In this document: positions 41,261-49,965 of the stretch, piece by piece
Numbering within the stretch: the first letter of the stretch is position 1
Layout: each line of letters starts with the position of its first letter
Assembly: GCA_020718205.1 (NCBI GenBank)
Contig: DYSN01000009.1
Coordinates: forward strand, 1-56,710
Source: Draconibacterium orientale
Lineage (GTDB): Bacteria; Bacteroidota; Bacteroidia; Bacteroidales; UBA12170
Reading direction: 5' to 3'
Length of the DNA: 56,710 nucleotides
Made by a program: the position numbers and the translations under genes
Notes under the pieces: generated by a model
What the model saw: only the letters and a program-made list of their open reading frames with translations
What the model was told of the DNA's origin: nothing
Database searches by the model: none

Positions 41261-43261
41261 TCAGTCAACTGTTTTTGTGTCGTCGATGGTTTCGGGCTCC
41301 GATTTTGTTTCTCTGTTGAGTTCAAGATAGTCTTTACCTTCATCCCAGAGGCGTTTACCGAATATGAGCTCCAGGTCGTCGCGGAAAATGACTTCTTTCT
41401 CCATAAGTACCTGAGCCAGTTTCGAAAGCTTGTCTTTATTGGTCTCCAGAAGGTTAACTGCTTTCAAATAAGCTTCTTCCACAAGTTTGCTGACTTCGTT
41501 ATCAATAACCTGGGCAGTTTGCTCGCTATAGGGTTTCTGGAATTGATATTCCTGTTGACCAGTGCTGTCGTAGTAGGAAATATTTCCAATTTTATTGTTC
41601 AATCCGAAATAGGCAACCATGGTGTAGGCTTGTTTTGTTACTTTTTCGAGGTCGTTGAGTGCGCCTGTCGAAATCTTTTTGAAGATAACTTGTTCGGCAG
41701 CTCGTCCGCCCAAAGTGGCGCACATTTCATCCATCATTTGTTCCGAAGTAGTAATCTGGCGTTCTTCGGGAACATACCAGGCAGCACCAAGCGCTTTGCC
41801 ACGTGGCACTATGGTAACTTTTACCAAAGGATGCGCATGTTCCAACAACCAGCTGATTGTAGCATGACCCGACTCGTGGTAAGCAATCACTTCTTTTTCG
41901 TGTTTATTGATGATTTTGCTTCTTTTTTCCAATCCGCCAACTATGCGGTCAATGGCATCGAAAAAGTCTTGCTTTCCAATGGTTTTCTTGTCCTTACGGG
42001 CAGCGATTAGAGCAGCTTCGTTACAAACATTGGCTATGTCGGCACCCGAAAAACCAGGGGTCTGTTTAGCCAGCATAACAATATCGACTCCCGAATCTAT
42101 TTTCAGGGGTTTGGTATGAACTTCAAAAATGGCTTTTCGTTCTTCAAGCTCGGGCAGTTCCACATGAATTTGGCGGTCGAAACGGCCGGCTCTGAGTAGT
42201 GCTTTGTCGAGAATGTCGGCGCGGTTGGTGGCTGCAAGAATAATAACTCCGGCATTGCTTCCGAAGCCGTCCATTTCGGTGAGCAGCTGATTGAGGGTGT
42301 TTTCGCGTTCGTCGTTGGCACCAGTGATGGCGTTTTTGCCTCGAGCCCGACCTATGGCATCAATTTCGTCGATGAAGATGATGCAAGGCGATTTCTCTTT
42401 GGCCTGCTTGAATAAGTCGCGAACACGCGATGCTCCAACGCCCACAAACATTTCTACAAAATCGGAACCCGAAAGCGAGAAGAACGGAACTTTAGCTTCG
42501 CCAGCTACGGCTTTGGCCAACAATGTTTTTCCGGTTCCGGGAGGGCCTACCAAAAGGGCTCCTTTTGGAATTTTTCCGCCGAGCTCGGTATATTTTTTTG
42601 GGTTTTTTAGAAAGTCAACAATTTCCATGATTTCAACCTTGGCTTCTTTAAGTCCTGCAACGTCGTTGAAATTTACAGTTACAGAGCTCTCTTTATCAAA
42701 AAGTTGCGCTTTGGATTTTCCGATATTGAAAATCTGACCACCACCCGGTCCGCCACGGCTCATCATTCGCATGATGAAAAACCAAACTCCCACCAGTAAT
42801 AAAATGGGGAATACCCAGCCAAAAATGTCCTTACCCCAGTCCTGACGCGTTTCGTTGTTGATGTAAACGGGGTTTGTCAAGTCTTTTTGCGCTTCCTGCA
42901 CATTATTTTCGAAAGATTCAATACTTCCAATCTGGAATACAAAATCGGGCGATTTGGTTAAGGTGCCGCTTTGTTCCTTTATTTCATATTTAGCTTTTTT
43001 ATCAGCTTTTAGATAGAGCTCGGCAAATTCTTTATTCACGAGCACTATTTTCTCCAAATCACCCTCGGTCAACATTTGTTTTATCTGTCCCCAGTTGGTT
43101 TCTTTGGAAGTAGTGTCGTTGCTAAAAAAGGTAAGACCAATAAAAACAACGGCCAGAATTCCATAAATCCAGTAGAAATTGAATTTAGGTTTGCCGTCTT
43201 TACCCTGAAGGGGGTTTATTGGATTGTTATTTTTTGGATTGGGTTTGTTTTCGTCTGCCAT
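41261..43261 (-). CDS. ftsH: ATP-dependent zinc metalloprotease FtsH
   Basis: 666 aa from [10 protein letters not shown]; 20 upstream in-frame codons overlap rsfS and are rejected. Two membrane helices (about 31-46 and 146-166) flank a periplasmic domain. The classic AAA module has Walker A GPPGTGKT (about 239-246), Walker [10 protein letters not shown] and the second region of homology ending RAGRFDR. The M41 protease has HESGH (462-466). It degrades membrane and short-lived proteins. It is the ordinary FtsH of this organism and a useful contrast to the soluble Clp-M41 fusion at 7496. It lies 11 bp behind rsfS. Confidence 0.97.
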   Translation of the reverse strand: MADENKPNPKNNNPINPLQGKDGKPKFNFYWIYGILAVVFIGLTFFSNDTTSKETNWGQIKQMLTEGDLEKIVLVNKEFAELYLKADKKAKYEIKEQSGTLTKSPDFVFQIGSIESFENNVQEAQKDLTNPVYINNETRQDWGKDIFGWVFPILLLVGVWFFIMRMMSRGGPGGGQIFNIGKSKAQLFDKESSVTVNFNDVAGLKEAKVEIMEIVDFLKNPKKYTELGGKIPKGALLVGPPGTGKTLLAKAVAGEAKVPFFSLSGSDFVEMFVGVGASRVRDLFKQAKEKSPCIIFIDEIDAIGRARGKNAITGANDERENTLNQLLTEMDGFGSNAGVIILAATNRADILDKALLRAGRFDRQIHVELPELEERKAIFEVHTKPLKIDSGVDIVMLAKQTPGFSGADIANVCNEAALIAARKDKKTIGKQDFFDAIDRIVGGLEKRSKIINKHEKEVIAYHESGHATISWLLEHAHPLVKVTIVPRGKALGAAWYVPEERQITTSEQMMDEMCATLGGRAAEQVIFKKISTGALNDLEKVTKQAYTMVAYFGLNNKIGNISYYDSTGQQEYQFQKPYSEQTAQVIDNEVSKLVEEAYLKAVNLLETNKDKLSKLAQVLMEKEVIFRDDLELIFGKRLWDEGKDYLELNRETKSEPETIDDTKTVD

Positions 43262-43272
43262 TGTGTCGGGAA

Positions 43273-43656
43273 TTAATTTGTCATACTTTCGTTTACAGTA
43301 CTGATCTCTGCATCGGCCCAAAGTTGTTCTAAATTATAAAACCTTCTGCTTTTTTCCTGAAAAACGTGTACCACCACATCGGCATAATCAAGTAAAATCC
43401 ACTCTGCCACATCGGTTCCTTCAACATGTACTGGCTTGTCGTTCAAATGCTTGCGGGTTTCATAGCCAACCGATTCTGCAATACTTTCAACGTGGGTGTT
43501 GCTATTGCCGTGACAAATAACATAATAGTCGCAAACTGCGGTACCAATTTTCCTTAAGTCCATGACGGTTATGTCTTTAGCTTTTCTCTCCAACATTCCC
43601 TGGATAACTACTTCAGCGAGTTGCTGCGATGTGTGATTCTGATACAATTTCCTCAT
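43273..43656 (-). CDS. rsfS: Ribosomal silencing factor RsfS
   Basis: 127 aa. Conserved family segments: AEVVIQGMLERKAKDITVMDLRKI (first part), DYYVICHGNSNTHVESIAE, and VHVEGTDVAEWILLDYADVVVHVFQ. It binds uL14 and blocks subunit joining when nutrients are short. It is the promoter-proximal gene of the rsfS-ftsH-LUD-cdsA-psd cluster. Confidence 0.94.
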   Translation of the reverse strand: MRKLYQNHTSQQLAEVVIQGMLERKAKDITVMDLRKIGTAVCDYYVICHGNSNTHVESIAESVGYETRKHLNDKPVHVEGTDVAEWILLDYADVVVHVFQEKSRRFYNLEQLWADAEISTVNESMTN

Positions 43657-43675
43657 TAAAAAAATTTATTTGGAT

Positions 43676-43684
43676 GCAAAAGTA
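43676..43684 (-). promoter_or_regulatory. -7 box TACTTTTGC for the rsfS-ftsH cluster
   Basis: It matches TAnnTTTG(C) on the minus strand and predicts a leader of about 17 nt. No obvious TTG partner. The rest of 43685-43922 shows nothing recognisable. Confidence 0.55.
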
Positions 43685-43923
43685 ACCATTTTGCTGATTA
43701 CTTGATTGATTCATTGTGCTGCTTTTACAAATTCAAAGCCAAAGATTGATGTGGTGGAAAAAATTAACAGTTTTTTGGGTGTGCAAGCAAAAAAAGAGGA
43801 GAGAACTGGTTTAATTATCAAGTTTTTTAAATGGTTTCATAACCAAATTTATTCGTAAGCAGCGGCTTAAATGAATCGAAATTTGTAATTTTTAACTGCA
43901 ATCGGGATGGCTTTTTATTTGAA

Positions 43924-43958
43924 TTGAGTCTAAATTAAAAAACAAGTTGTAAATTTGC
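43924..43958 (+). promoter_or_regulatory. Promoter for the E1 dehydrogenase gene
   Basis: TTG at 43924-43926 and TAAATTTGC at 43950-43958 are separated by 23 bp. The predicted leader to the ATG at 44021 is about 60 nt. Confidence 0.55.
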
Positions 43959-44020
43959 AGCGAAAAAATGCCGGAGCAAATGAAACTGGTTTCCGGTGGA
44001 ATTTTATAAAAATAAATACA

Positions 44021-46063
44021 ATGACTGACAAAAAATATGGCATAAATCAAACGCCAAAAGAAACTTTAGAAAACTGGTACTACTTAATGTATCTGGGCAG
44101 AAAGCTCGACGAGAAAGCCCCCAATTATTTGAAACAGGCTCTGGGATGGTCGTATCATGCACCTTATGCGGGTCACGATGGTATCCAATTGGCCATTGGT
44201 CAAATATTCGAAAAGAACAAGGATTATCTGTTTCCCTACTACCGCGATATGCTCACTGTGCTATCTGCCGGAATGACAGAAACAGAAATTATACTCAATG
44301 GTATCTCAAAAGCCAACGACCCATCATCGGGCGGAAGGCATATGTCGAACCATTTTGCCAAGCCCGAATGGAATATTCAGAATGTATCGAGCTGTACTGG
44401 TAACCATACGCTTCATGCTGTGGGAGTGGCCCGGGCTATAAAAAGATATGGTGAAAAAGCTGTGGCCATCAGCTCACAGGGCGAAAGCTCAGTTTCCGAA
44501 GGCTATGTTTATGAAGCCATTACTGGTGCCGACAGAGAACAACTTCCCGTAATATTTGTAATTCAGGACAATGGTTATGGAATTTCAGTCCCCAAGAAAG
44601 ACCAGACTGCCAACCGCAAAGTGATTGATAATTTTAGCGGTTATAAGAATCTGCACCTGATTCATTGTAATGGCAAGGATGTATTCGACTCCATGAATGC
44701 CATGTACGAGGCAAAAGCTCATGTGTTTGAAACCGGAAATCCGGTAATTCTTCATGCCAATTGTGTGCGCATGGGTTCCCATTCCAATAGCGATAAACAC
44801 GAGCTTTACCGTGATGAGGAAGAAAGAAATTATGTAAAAGAATACGACCCATTGGCAAAATTTCGCCGTATGTTGTTGCGCTTCAGGAAATTTGATGAAG
44901 TGGAATTGGCAGCGATTGAGAAAAAAGCTGATGAAGCCATCAAAAAAGCACACAAATTTGCCATCACCTCACCCGATCCAAGCCCTGAAAGTGTACATGA
45001 TTTTGTAACTCCAGAACCGGTGGTTAGCGAAAAATATCCCGAAGGATTGCATCAGGTGAACAGCGGGGAGAAAATTAAACTTATTACTGCGCTCAACGCG
45101 ACATTAAAAGCCGAATTTCGTCATAACCCCGATACCTTTATCTGGGGACAGGACATGGCCAATAAAGATAAAGGCGGAATTTTTAATGTGAGCAAAGGAC
45201 TGCAACAGGAATTTGGTATTGACAGAGTGTTTAATGCCCCCATTGCCGAAGATTTTATTGTGGGCACTGCAAACGGAATGAGTCGCTTTAACGACAACAT
45301 CAGAATTGTGGTTGAAGGGGCTGAATTTGCCGATTATTTCTGGCCTGCCATGGAGCAGTTGGTGGAATCGTCGCACGAATTCTACCGGAGCAATGGGAAA
45401 TTTGTTCCCAATGTGACCATTCGTTTGGCCTCCGGCGGATATATTGGCGGCGGTTTATATCACTCACAAAACATCGAAGCGGCTTTAACAACCTTCCCGG
45501 GTATCAGGGTGGTTTATCCCGCTTTTGCCGACGATGCTGCAGGTTTGCTCAGAACTAGCATCAGGTCAAGAGGAATTACCTTGTTCCTGGAGCCCAAAGC
45601 ATTGTACAACGATCCCAAAGCCGAGGCTTACTGCCCCGACGATTTTATGGTTCCGTTTGGCAAAGCCAGAATCAGAAGAGAAGGTACCGACATGACCATT
45701 GTAACTTATGGCAATACCTTGCCCATGAGTATTAAAGCCGCCGATATTCTCGAAAAAGAAGAAGGCGTTCAAATAGAAGTTTTGGATTTACGTTCGCTGT
45801 TACCTTTGGATAAGGAAGCTATCCTTAAAAGTGTGAAGAAGACCAATCGGGTGATGGTGGTTCACGAAGACAAGGTTTTTGGAGGATTTGGTGGCGAAGT
45901 GGCAGCACAAATTGCCAGCGACGCCTTTGAATATCTCGATGCTCCAGTAAAAAGAGTGGGCTCGGAATTTACTCCTGTTGGCTTTAACCGGATTCTGGAA
46001 AATGCTATTCTGCCTAATACCAGAAAAATTATTGATGCAGCACGGGAATTGTTAAAATATTAA
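44021..46063 (+). CDS. 2-oxo acid dehydrogenase E1, alpha and beta subunits fused
   Basis: 680 aa from MTDKKYGINQTP; the 22 in-frame codons before it overlap the -7 box region and are rejected. The first half is E1-alpha: HAPYAGHDGIQLAIG, PYYRDM, SGGRHMSNHF and the ThDP-metal region SSQGESSVSEGY with DNGYGIS. The second half (from about 350) is E1-beta: WGQDMANKDKGGIF, NAPIAEDFIVGTANG and VVEGAEFADYFWPAMEQL. The family decarboxylates branched-chain 2-oxo acids or pyruvate; fused E1 is common in Bacteroidota. No E2 or E3 gene is adjacent. A flavodoxin gene follows 19 bp on. Confidence 0.92.
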   Translation: MTDKKYGINQTPKETLENWYYLMYLGRKLDEKAPNYLKQALGWSYHAPYAGHDGIQLAIGQIFEKNKDYLFPYYRDMLTVLSAGMTETEIILNGISKANDPSSGGRHMSNHFAKPEWNIQNVSSCTGNHTLHAVGVARAIKRYGEKAVAISSQGESSVSEGYVYEAITGADREQLPVIFVIQDNGYGISVPKKDQTANRKVIDNFSGYKNLHLIHCNGKDVFDSMNAMYEAKAHVFETGNPVILHANCVRMGSHSNSDKHELYRDEEERNYVKEYDPLAKFRRMLLRFRKFDEVELAAIEKKADEAIKKAHKFAITSPDPSPESVHDFVTPEPVVSEKYPEGLHQVNSGEKIKLITALNATLKAEFRHNPDTFIWGQDMANKDKGGIFNVSKGLQQEFGIDRVFNAPIAEDFIVGTANGMSRFNDNIRIVVEGAEFADYFWPAMEQLVESSHEFYRSNGKFVPNVTIRLASGGYIGGGLYHSQNIEAALTTFPGIRVVYPAFADDAAGLLRTSIRSRGITLFLEPKALYNDPKAEAYCPDDFMVPFGKARIRREGTDMTIVTYGNTLPMSIKAADILEKEEGVQIEVLDLRSLLPLDKEAILKSVKKTNRVMVVHEDKVFGGFGGEVAAQIASDAFEYLDAPVKRVGSEFTPVGFNRILENAILPNTRKIIDAARELLKY

Positions 46064-46082
46064 CTGAAAAGAGAGAATATAA

Positions 46083-46592
46083 ATGGAAAAAATAGGCTTG
46101 TTTTATAGCATCAATACCAAAAATACAAGCACGGCAGCGGGTTTTGTCCGTCAGTTTTTGGGTGAAGATTTGGTAGATACTATCAATGTGGAAGTAGCCA
46201 CCGAAAATGATTTTCGTAAATACGATAAATTTATTCTGGGGGTTCCCACCTGGTGGGATGGAGAATTGCCCAATTACTGGGACGAGTTTTTGCCCTGTGT
46301 AGAAGGCGACAGCATGGAAGGTAAAACCTTTGCTATTTATGGAGCAGGTGACCAAAAAGGCTATCCCGATAATTTTGCCGATGCCATTGGAATCATGGCA
46401 AAGTTTATAGAGAAAAGGGGAGGAAAAGTTATAGGATTTACTAAAAACACCGGCTATACCTTCGATGCTTCCAGAGCATTGACAGGCGATGTTTTTGTGG
46501 GTTTGCCCTTGGATTTTGAAAGTCAGGAGGAGCTTGTTGAACCTAGAATTAAAGCCTGGGTCAATCAGATTACAAAAGAATTCGCGGAGTAA
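46083..46592 (+). CDS. Flavodoxin (long-chain)
   Basis: 169 aa. It carries FMN and transfers single electrons. The phosphate loop YSINTKNTSTAA is at the N-terminus, and the two flavin-stacking loops PTWWDGELPNYWDEF and YGAGDQKGYPDNF are clear; the insertion in the last third marks the long-chain class. It lies 19 bp behind the E1 dehydrogenase, which raises the idea of a low-potential acceptor for 2-oxo acid oxidation, although iron-repressed flavodoxins are also common. Followed by a terminator. Confidence 0.94.
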   Translation: MEKIGLFYSINTKNTSTAAGFVRQFLGEDLVDTINVEVATENDFRKYDKFILGVPTWWDGELPNYWDEFLPCVEGDSMEGKTFAIYGAGDQKGYPDNFADAIGIMAKFIEKRGGKVIGFTKNTGYTFDASRALTGDVFVGLPLDFESQEELVEPRIKAWVNQITKEFAE

Positions 46593-46606
46593 TCATCCCA
46601 AAAAGT

Positions 46607-46636
46607 AAAATGAGCAGTCTTAGGGCTGCTCTTTTT
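46607..46636. terminator. Terminator after the flavodoxin gene
   Basis: Stem GAGCAG (46612-46617) with CTGCTC (46626-46631), 8-nt loop, then five T. The A run before it may help the opposing transcript from the toxin gene. Confidence 0.75.
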
Positions 46637-46685
46637 GTAGGTCTTTTTAAGGGCATTAGAGATTAATTTACTGAAAATAAATTGG

Positions 46686-47186
46686 TTAAAAAATTTTTTT
46701 TACTGTCTCGATCGGAATAAACATTTTAGTGTTTCCAGCTATAAAATCGATGCCATAGCGTTTATAAAACAAACTTGCTGCGTCGTCAATGGGGTCGACA
46801 ACAATAACCTGAGCGGCAATACTTTTTGTAGTTTCTACAATTCTGAAAAAGGCATTCATGAGGAGGATTTCTCCATAACCCTGTCCTTGTAGCGATATAT
46901 CTACAGCAAGTCTCCCCAGCAATACAGCGGGTATAACTTTGTAGGAAGGGGGCACTTTTTTCGATAGCTTTTCGGGCAGGCTATCAGAAATTACATTAGT
47001 TGATGACAAGGTATAAAACCCGTAAATTCTCTCATTTTCTTGAAATGTGAGAACGAAACATGCTGTTAAATTTTTTCGGACATCTTGCCCGGACTGGGTT
47101 TTAAGGTAACTATTCAAAGCATCATGGCCACAATTGAATTCTTCTCTTTGATGTTTTTTCTTAAGGATGCTAATAATTGATTTCAT
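46686..47186 (-). CDS. TacT/AtaT-type GNAT acetyltransferase toxin
   Basis: 166 aa. GNAT core with VLLGRLAVDISLQGQGYGEILL (two parts; QGQGYG is the acetyl-CoA pyrophosphate loop) and a C-terminal YKRYGI with the tyrosine typical of TacT-like toxins. The N-terminus CGHDALNSYLKTQSGQD is also diagnostic. Such toxins acetylate aminoacyl-tRNA and stop translation. The start overlaps the antitoxin gene by 17 bp. It is a third TA module in the window, set between core genes. Confidence 0.9.
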   Translation of the reverse strand: MKSIISILKKKHQREEFNCGHDALNSYLKTQSGQDVRKNLTACFVLTFQENERIYGFYTLSSTNVISDSLPEKLSKKVPPSYKVIPAVLLGRLAVDISLQGQGYGEILLMNAFFRIVETTKSIAAQVIVVDPIDDAASLFYKRYGIDFIAGNTKMFIPIETVKKIF

Positions 47187-47463
47187 TTTCGCTCAGGAAT
47201 TTAAGATAATTGGAATGAGCCTTTTTTAAATTCTCGTTGGGAGCGGGTGGATTTAAAATGGCATTTATAAAATTTACCTTATCGTGATAGGCTGTGAGGA
47301 TTATGTCGGTTTCGCTAAGAATTTTAGCTGCTTCATTATAGGAACATTGAATTACAAATTCCGATAGACTTTTAAAACCTTTCAACTCAGATGCCAATCG
47401 AATAAGCTCTTTTTTCTCCTTATTGATTCTTAAATTTATTCTTTCGCTTGTTAATGTTGACAT
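47170..47463 (-). CDS. DUF1778/TacA-type ribbon-helix-helix antitoxin
   Basis: 97 aa. The N-terminus SERINLRINKEKKELIRLASELKGFKSLSEF (two motifs) is the RHH DNA-binding unit of DUF1778 antitoxins; the C-terminal half (VNFINAILNPPAPNENLKKA) is the usual toxin-binding tail that covers the acetyltransferase site. It should repress its own promoter. Gene order antitoxin-toxin with overlap is standard for tacAT. Confidence 0.9.
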   Translation of the reverse strand: MSTLTSERINLRINKEKKELIRLASELKGFKSLSEFVIQCSYNEAAKILSETDIILTAYHDKVNFINAILNPPAPNENLKKAHSNYLKFLSENEINY

Positions 47464-47491
47464 AGCTTGCTTTTTGCAGGATTATAAATTG

Positions 47492-47524
47492 GCAAAGTTA
47501 CGTACAATGGGATGACAAAAGCAA
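47492..47524 (-). promoter_or_regulatory. Promoter of the tacAT-like pair
   Basis: On the minus strand a TTG (complement 47522-47524) and a TAACTTTGC -7 box (complement 47492-47500) are 21 bp apart, an ideal Bacteroidota spacing. The leader is about 26 nt. Confidence 0.6.
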
Positions 47525-47601
47525 TATATTTTTCTTAAAATCTATATTTTATCAGCAACAAATTTGTTAAAACACAGGGATCTATAAAAACGCGGATTTT
47601 T

Positions 47602-47610
47602 TATCTTTGC
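47602..47610 (+). promoter_or_regulatory. -7 box TATCTTTGC for trmB
   Basis: It matches TAnnTTTG(C); predicted leader about 17 nt, containing an A-rich stretch with AAAAAGAG before the ATG. Confidence 0.6.
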
Positions 47611-47629
47611 CGCATAAAAAAAAAGAGAA

Positions 47630-48337
47630 ATGGCTCGTCATAAGCTGAAGCAATTTGCTGAAAATGCTCAAAATCCTTTGTTCTTTCAACCTTTTTTCGA
47701 GGAGCTCCAACAGGGGTTTCCTTTAAAGGCAAAGTGGAATCAGGAGTTTTTTAAGAATGATAATCCCTTAGTTTTGGAATTGGGTTGCGGGAAGGGTGAA
47801 TATACGGTGGGATTGGCGCAAAAATACCCCAATAAAAACTTCATTGGCGTCGATTTAAAAGGTGCCCGCATGTGGCGGGGAGCCACCGATGCTTTACAGG
47901 CCGGAATGACAAATGTTGCCTTTGTACGCACCCGAATCGATCAGATTAATCAGTTTTTTGCTTCCAACGAGGTTGACGAAATCTGGCTCACTTTCTCCGA
48001 TCCACAACCCAATTATGAGCGCAGAAGGCTTATGTCGCCCAAATTTCTCAATAACTATCGCGACTTGCTGAAACCTGATGCCATCATCCATGTGAAAACC
48101 GATAACCGCGTCCTTAGTGATTATACCGAAGAAGTCATTGGCTTCTATAATTTTCCCCTGTTTTACAAAACCAATGATTTGTATAATTCAGATTACCAGG
48201 GTGATGCCGATAAAATTCAAACCTACTACGAAAAGAAATATCTTGCTGAAGGCATCCCAATCAACTATATCAGGTTTTCGCTGAACGAGGCTTTTAACAG
48301 CAATGAGTTGGAACGGTTGCCCAAGGTCGAAGCCTGA
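47630..48337 (+). CDS. trmB: tRNA (guanine-46-N7)-methyltransferase
   Basis: 235 aa. It methylates G46 in the variable loop of tRNAs. SAM motif LVLELGCGKGEYTVGLA (about 48-62), FIGVDLKGARMWRGA and the catalytic/tRNA-binding IWLTFSDPQPNYERRRL (about 120-136) match TrmB, with SDPQP replacing the common PDPWP. Its stop overlaps the next ATG by one base (TGATG). Confidence 0.94.
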   Translation: MARHKLKQFAENAQNPLFFQPFFEELQQGFPLKAKWNQEFFKNDNPLVLELGCGKGEYTVGLAQKYPNKNFIGVDLKGARMWRGATDALQAGMTNVAFVRTRIDQINQFFASNEVDEIWLTFSDPQPNYERRRLMSPKFLNNYRDLLKPDAIIHVKTDNRVLSDYTEEVIGFYNFPLFYKTNDLYNSDYQGDADKIQTYYEKKYLAEGIPINYIRFSLNEAFNSNELERLPKVEA

Positions 48338-48666
48338 TGGAACAATCGTTTTTTGAAAAAGTATATGACGTAACTCGCCAAATACCTGCGGGGAGAGTCA
48401 CCACTTATGGTGTCATAGCCCGGTATCTGGGCTCGTCAGGAAGTGCCAGAATGGTGGGCTGGGCTTTGAATGGCTCAAAAAATAGTGGCGATATTCCAGC
48501 TCACAGAGTCGTAAACCGAAACGGTTTGCTCACCGGAAAGCAACATTTTGGTCAACGGGATTTGATGAAGCAATTATTGGAGAGCGAAGGCGTTATGGTG
48601 GAAGACGATAAAATTGTTCGGTTCGATGAGGTTCTTTGGCTTCCCCGGGAGCATTTGAAAGATTGA
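48337..48666 (+). CDS. Alkyltransferase-like (ATL/MGMT family) DNA-repair protein
   Basis: 109 aa, the C-terminal DNA-binding half of O6-alkylguanine-DNA alkyltransferases only. FFEKVYDVTRQIPAGRVTTYGVIA and GSARMVGWALNG are the recognition helix and arginine-finger parts. The active-site position reads IPAHRVV where MGMT has PCHRV, so the acceptor cysteine is absent. ATL proteins bind alkylated guanine and hand it to nucleotide-excision repair. Translationally coupled to trmB. Confidence 0.92.
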   Translation: MEQSFFEKVYDVTRQIPAGRVTTYGVIARYLGSSGSARMVGWALNGSKNSGDIPAHRVVNRNGLLTGKQHFGQRDLMKQLLESEGVMVEDDKIVRFDEVLWLPREHLKD

Positions 48667-48779
48667 TGTTTTTTTTGACTTGGAGTAACAAACCGATGGG
48701 CCTTTCGTCATAGTGGCAGAATTAGAAAAATAAAAAGCCCAGATAATTTATAATATACTGCAAATCAATATTTAATATT

Positions 48780-49469
48780 ATGAGAAAAATAATTGTTGCC
48801 GCCTTTTTACTTCTTTCGGTTGTTACTTTAAAGGCTCAGAAGTTTTATACCACCTCCAGTGGTGAATTGATATTATCCATGGCCACCTTCGAAACCGGAG
48901 AGTTGGCTGCCCCCCAGAATATAGTTAGATTTTCCCCCTGGTTCAACCTTCAGTCCTTAGGAAATCTGGACTTCAACAGAAATGTGGGTTTGTTTTTCGG
49001 TCTCAATGTGCGCAACGTCGGTTTTATAGCCGAAGACAAAGAAACCCATATCAGAAAGAAATACCGTGTTTACGATTTGGGGATTCCTGTGGGTTTAAAA
49101 CTGGGAGCAATGGATTGGTTCTTTGTTTATGGCGGATACGAATTCGAATTGCCATTTAATTACAAAGAAAAGACCTTTGAAAACGAAGTGAGAACAGATA
49201 ATTTTAATGTTTGGTTCAGTGACCGTGTGCCCACTTTTTATCATTCTTTATTTGTAGGTTTTCAGTTTCCTTATGGAACCAACCTAAAATTCAAATACTA
49301 TCTCACTCCGTTTCATAATCCCGATTTTATTGAAACCATCGACGGAGTAAAGACCAAGCCTTATGAAAACTTCAAAGCCAATGTTTTCTACCTGGCTTTG
49401 AGTTTCACTATGTTTAAGAATGGATCGGTTTATTATAAACACAAAGGCCACAAGGCCGAGGTCTATTAG
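48780..49469 (+). CDS. Predicted outer-membrane beta-barrel protein
   Basis: 229 aa. Signal peptide MRKIIVAAFLLLSVVTLKAQ. Mature strands alternate (NVGLFFGLNVRNVGF, LGIPVGLKLGAMDWFFVYGGYEF, LFVGFQFPYGTNLKFKYYL, FYLALSFTMF), the pattern of a small barrel, with a basic C-terminal tail after the last strand. No family name can be given. No clear -7 box was found in the 113-bp gap before it. It converges with the lipoprotein gene at 49485, 15 bp away. Confidence 0.65.
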   Translation: MRKIIVAAFLLLSVVTLKAQKFYTTSSGELILSMATFETGELAAPQNIVRFSPWFNLQSLGNLDFNRNVGLFFGLNVRNVGFIAEDKETHIRKKYRVYDLGIPVGLKLGAMDWFFVYGGYEFELPFNYKEKTFENEVRTDNFNVWFSDRVPTFYHSLFVGFQFPYGTNLKFKYYLTPFHNPDFIETIDGVKTKPYENFKANVFYLALSFTMFKNGSVYYKHKGHKAEVY

Positions 49470-49484
49470 CCGTGGGTTCTGTGA

Positions 49485-49949
49485 TTATTTCACTGTAAAC
49501 CGAACCGTATAATTTTCGGGGAGTTTGGGGACTAAAACCCAGTTCATGTTTTGACTGAGGCAATCACAACTTCCGCAACTTTCCACGGTTATGGTGAAAT
49601 TGTAGCGCTTGTTGGTGGTGTCTTTGGTCACTTCTCTTAAGTAGCTTCCAGTGCATTGAGCATAGGCGTATCGCCCCAAAAGTGTATATTGGGTGAAATC
49701 AATTTCAGGCTTTTGGCAGCTGCTGTTTAGTTGGAGAACGCTATCGAGCTCAGTTGAGCTATCAATCACAAAATTTCCAATGTAAAATGGGGTGGAACAA
49801 TCGGCAATATCTACTGTGTTAACAATAATTCCCGAGTTTTCTATAACGGCTGTGCATTGTTCTTCTTCTTTGCTACAACTAAAACTTAGGGTCAAAGTAA
49901 GTAAAACAGCTAAGGCCACTGTGACGATTTTTTGAGTTAGTTTTTTCAT
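49485..49949 (-). CDS. Small lipoprotein of unknown function
   Basis: 154 aa. Lipoprotein signal MKKLTQKIVTVALAVLLTLTLSFSC with lipobox SFSC, followed by SKEEEQ. The mature domain has several Cys (STPFY after DC, a CQK, CTGS and SCGSCDCLSQN near the end), which may form disulfides. It may have a protease-inhibitor-like fold; this is a guess. Starts 16 bp after the YdeI-like gene stop region on the same strand. Confidence 0.65.
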   Translation of the reverse strand: MKKLTQKIVTVALAVLLTLTLSFSCSKEEEQCTAVIENSGIIVNTVDIADCSTPFYIGNFVIDSSTELDSVLQLNSSCQKPEIDFTQYTLLGRYAYAQCTGSYLREVTKDTTNKRYNFTITVESCGSCDCLSQNMNWVLVPKLPENYTVRFTVK

Positions 49950-49965
49950 AACCGATGAATATATT

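Noticed and set aside
41234..42010. 258-codon open frame opposite ftsH
   Set aside because: It is the antisense shadow of FtsH with no signal, motif or ribosome site of its own.
43685..43922. Possible tRNA or small RNA in the rsfS-E1 spacer
   Set aside because: No T-loop consensus, acceptor stem or terminator hairpin was found.
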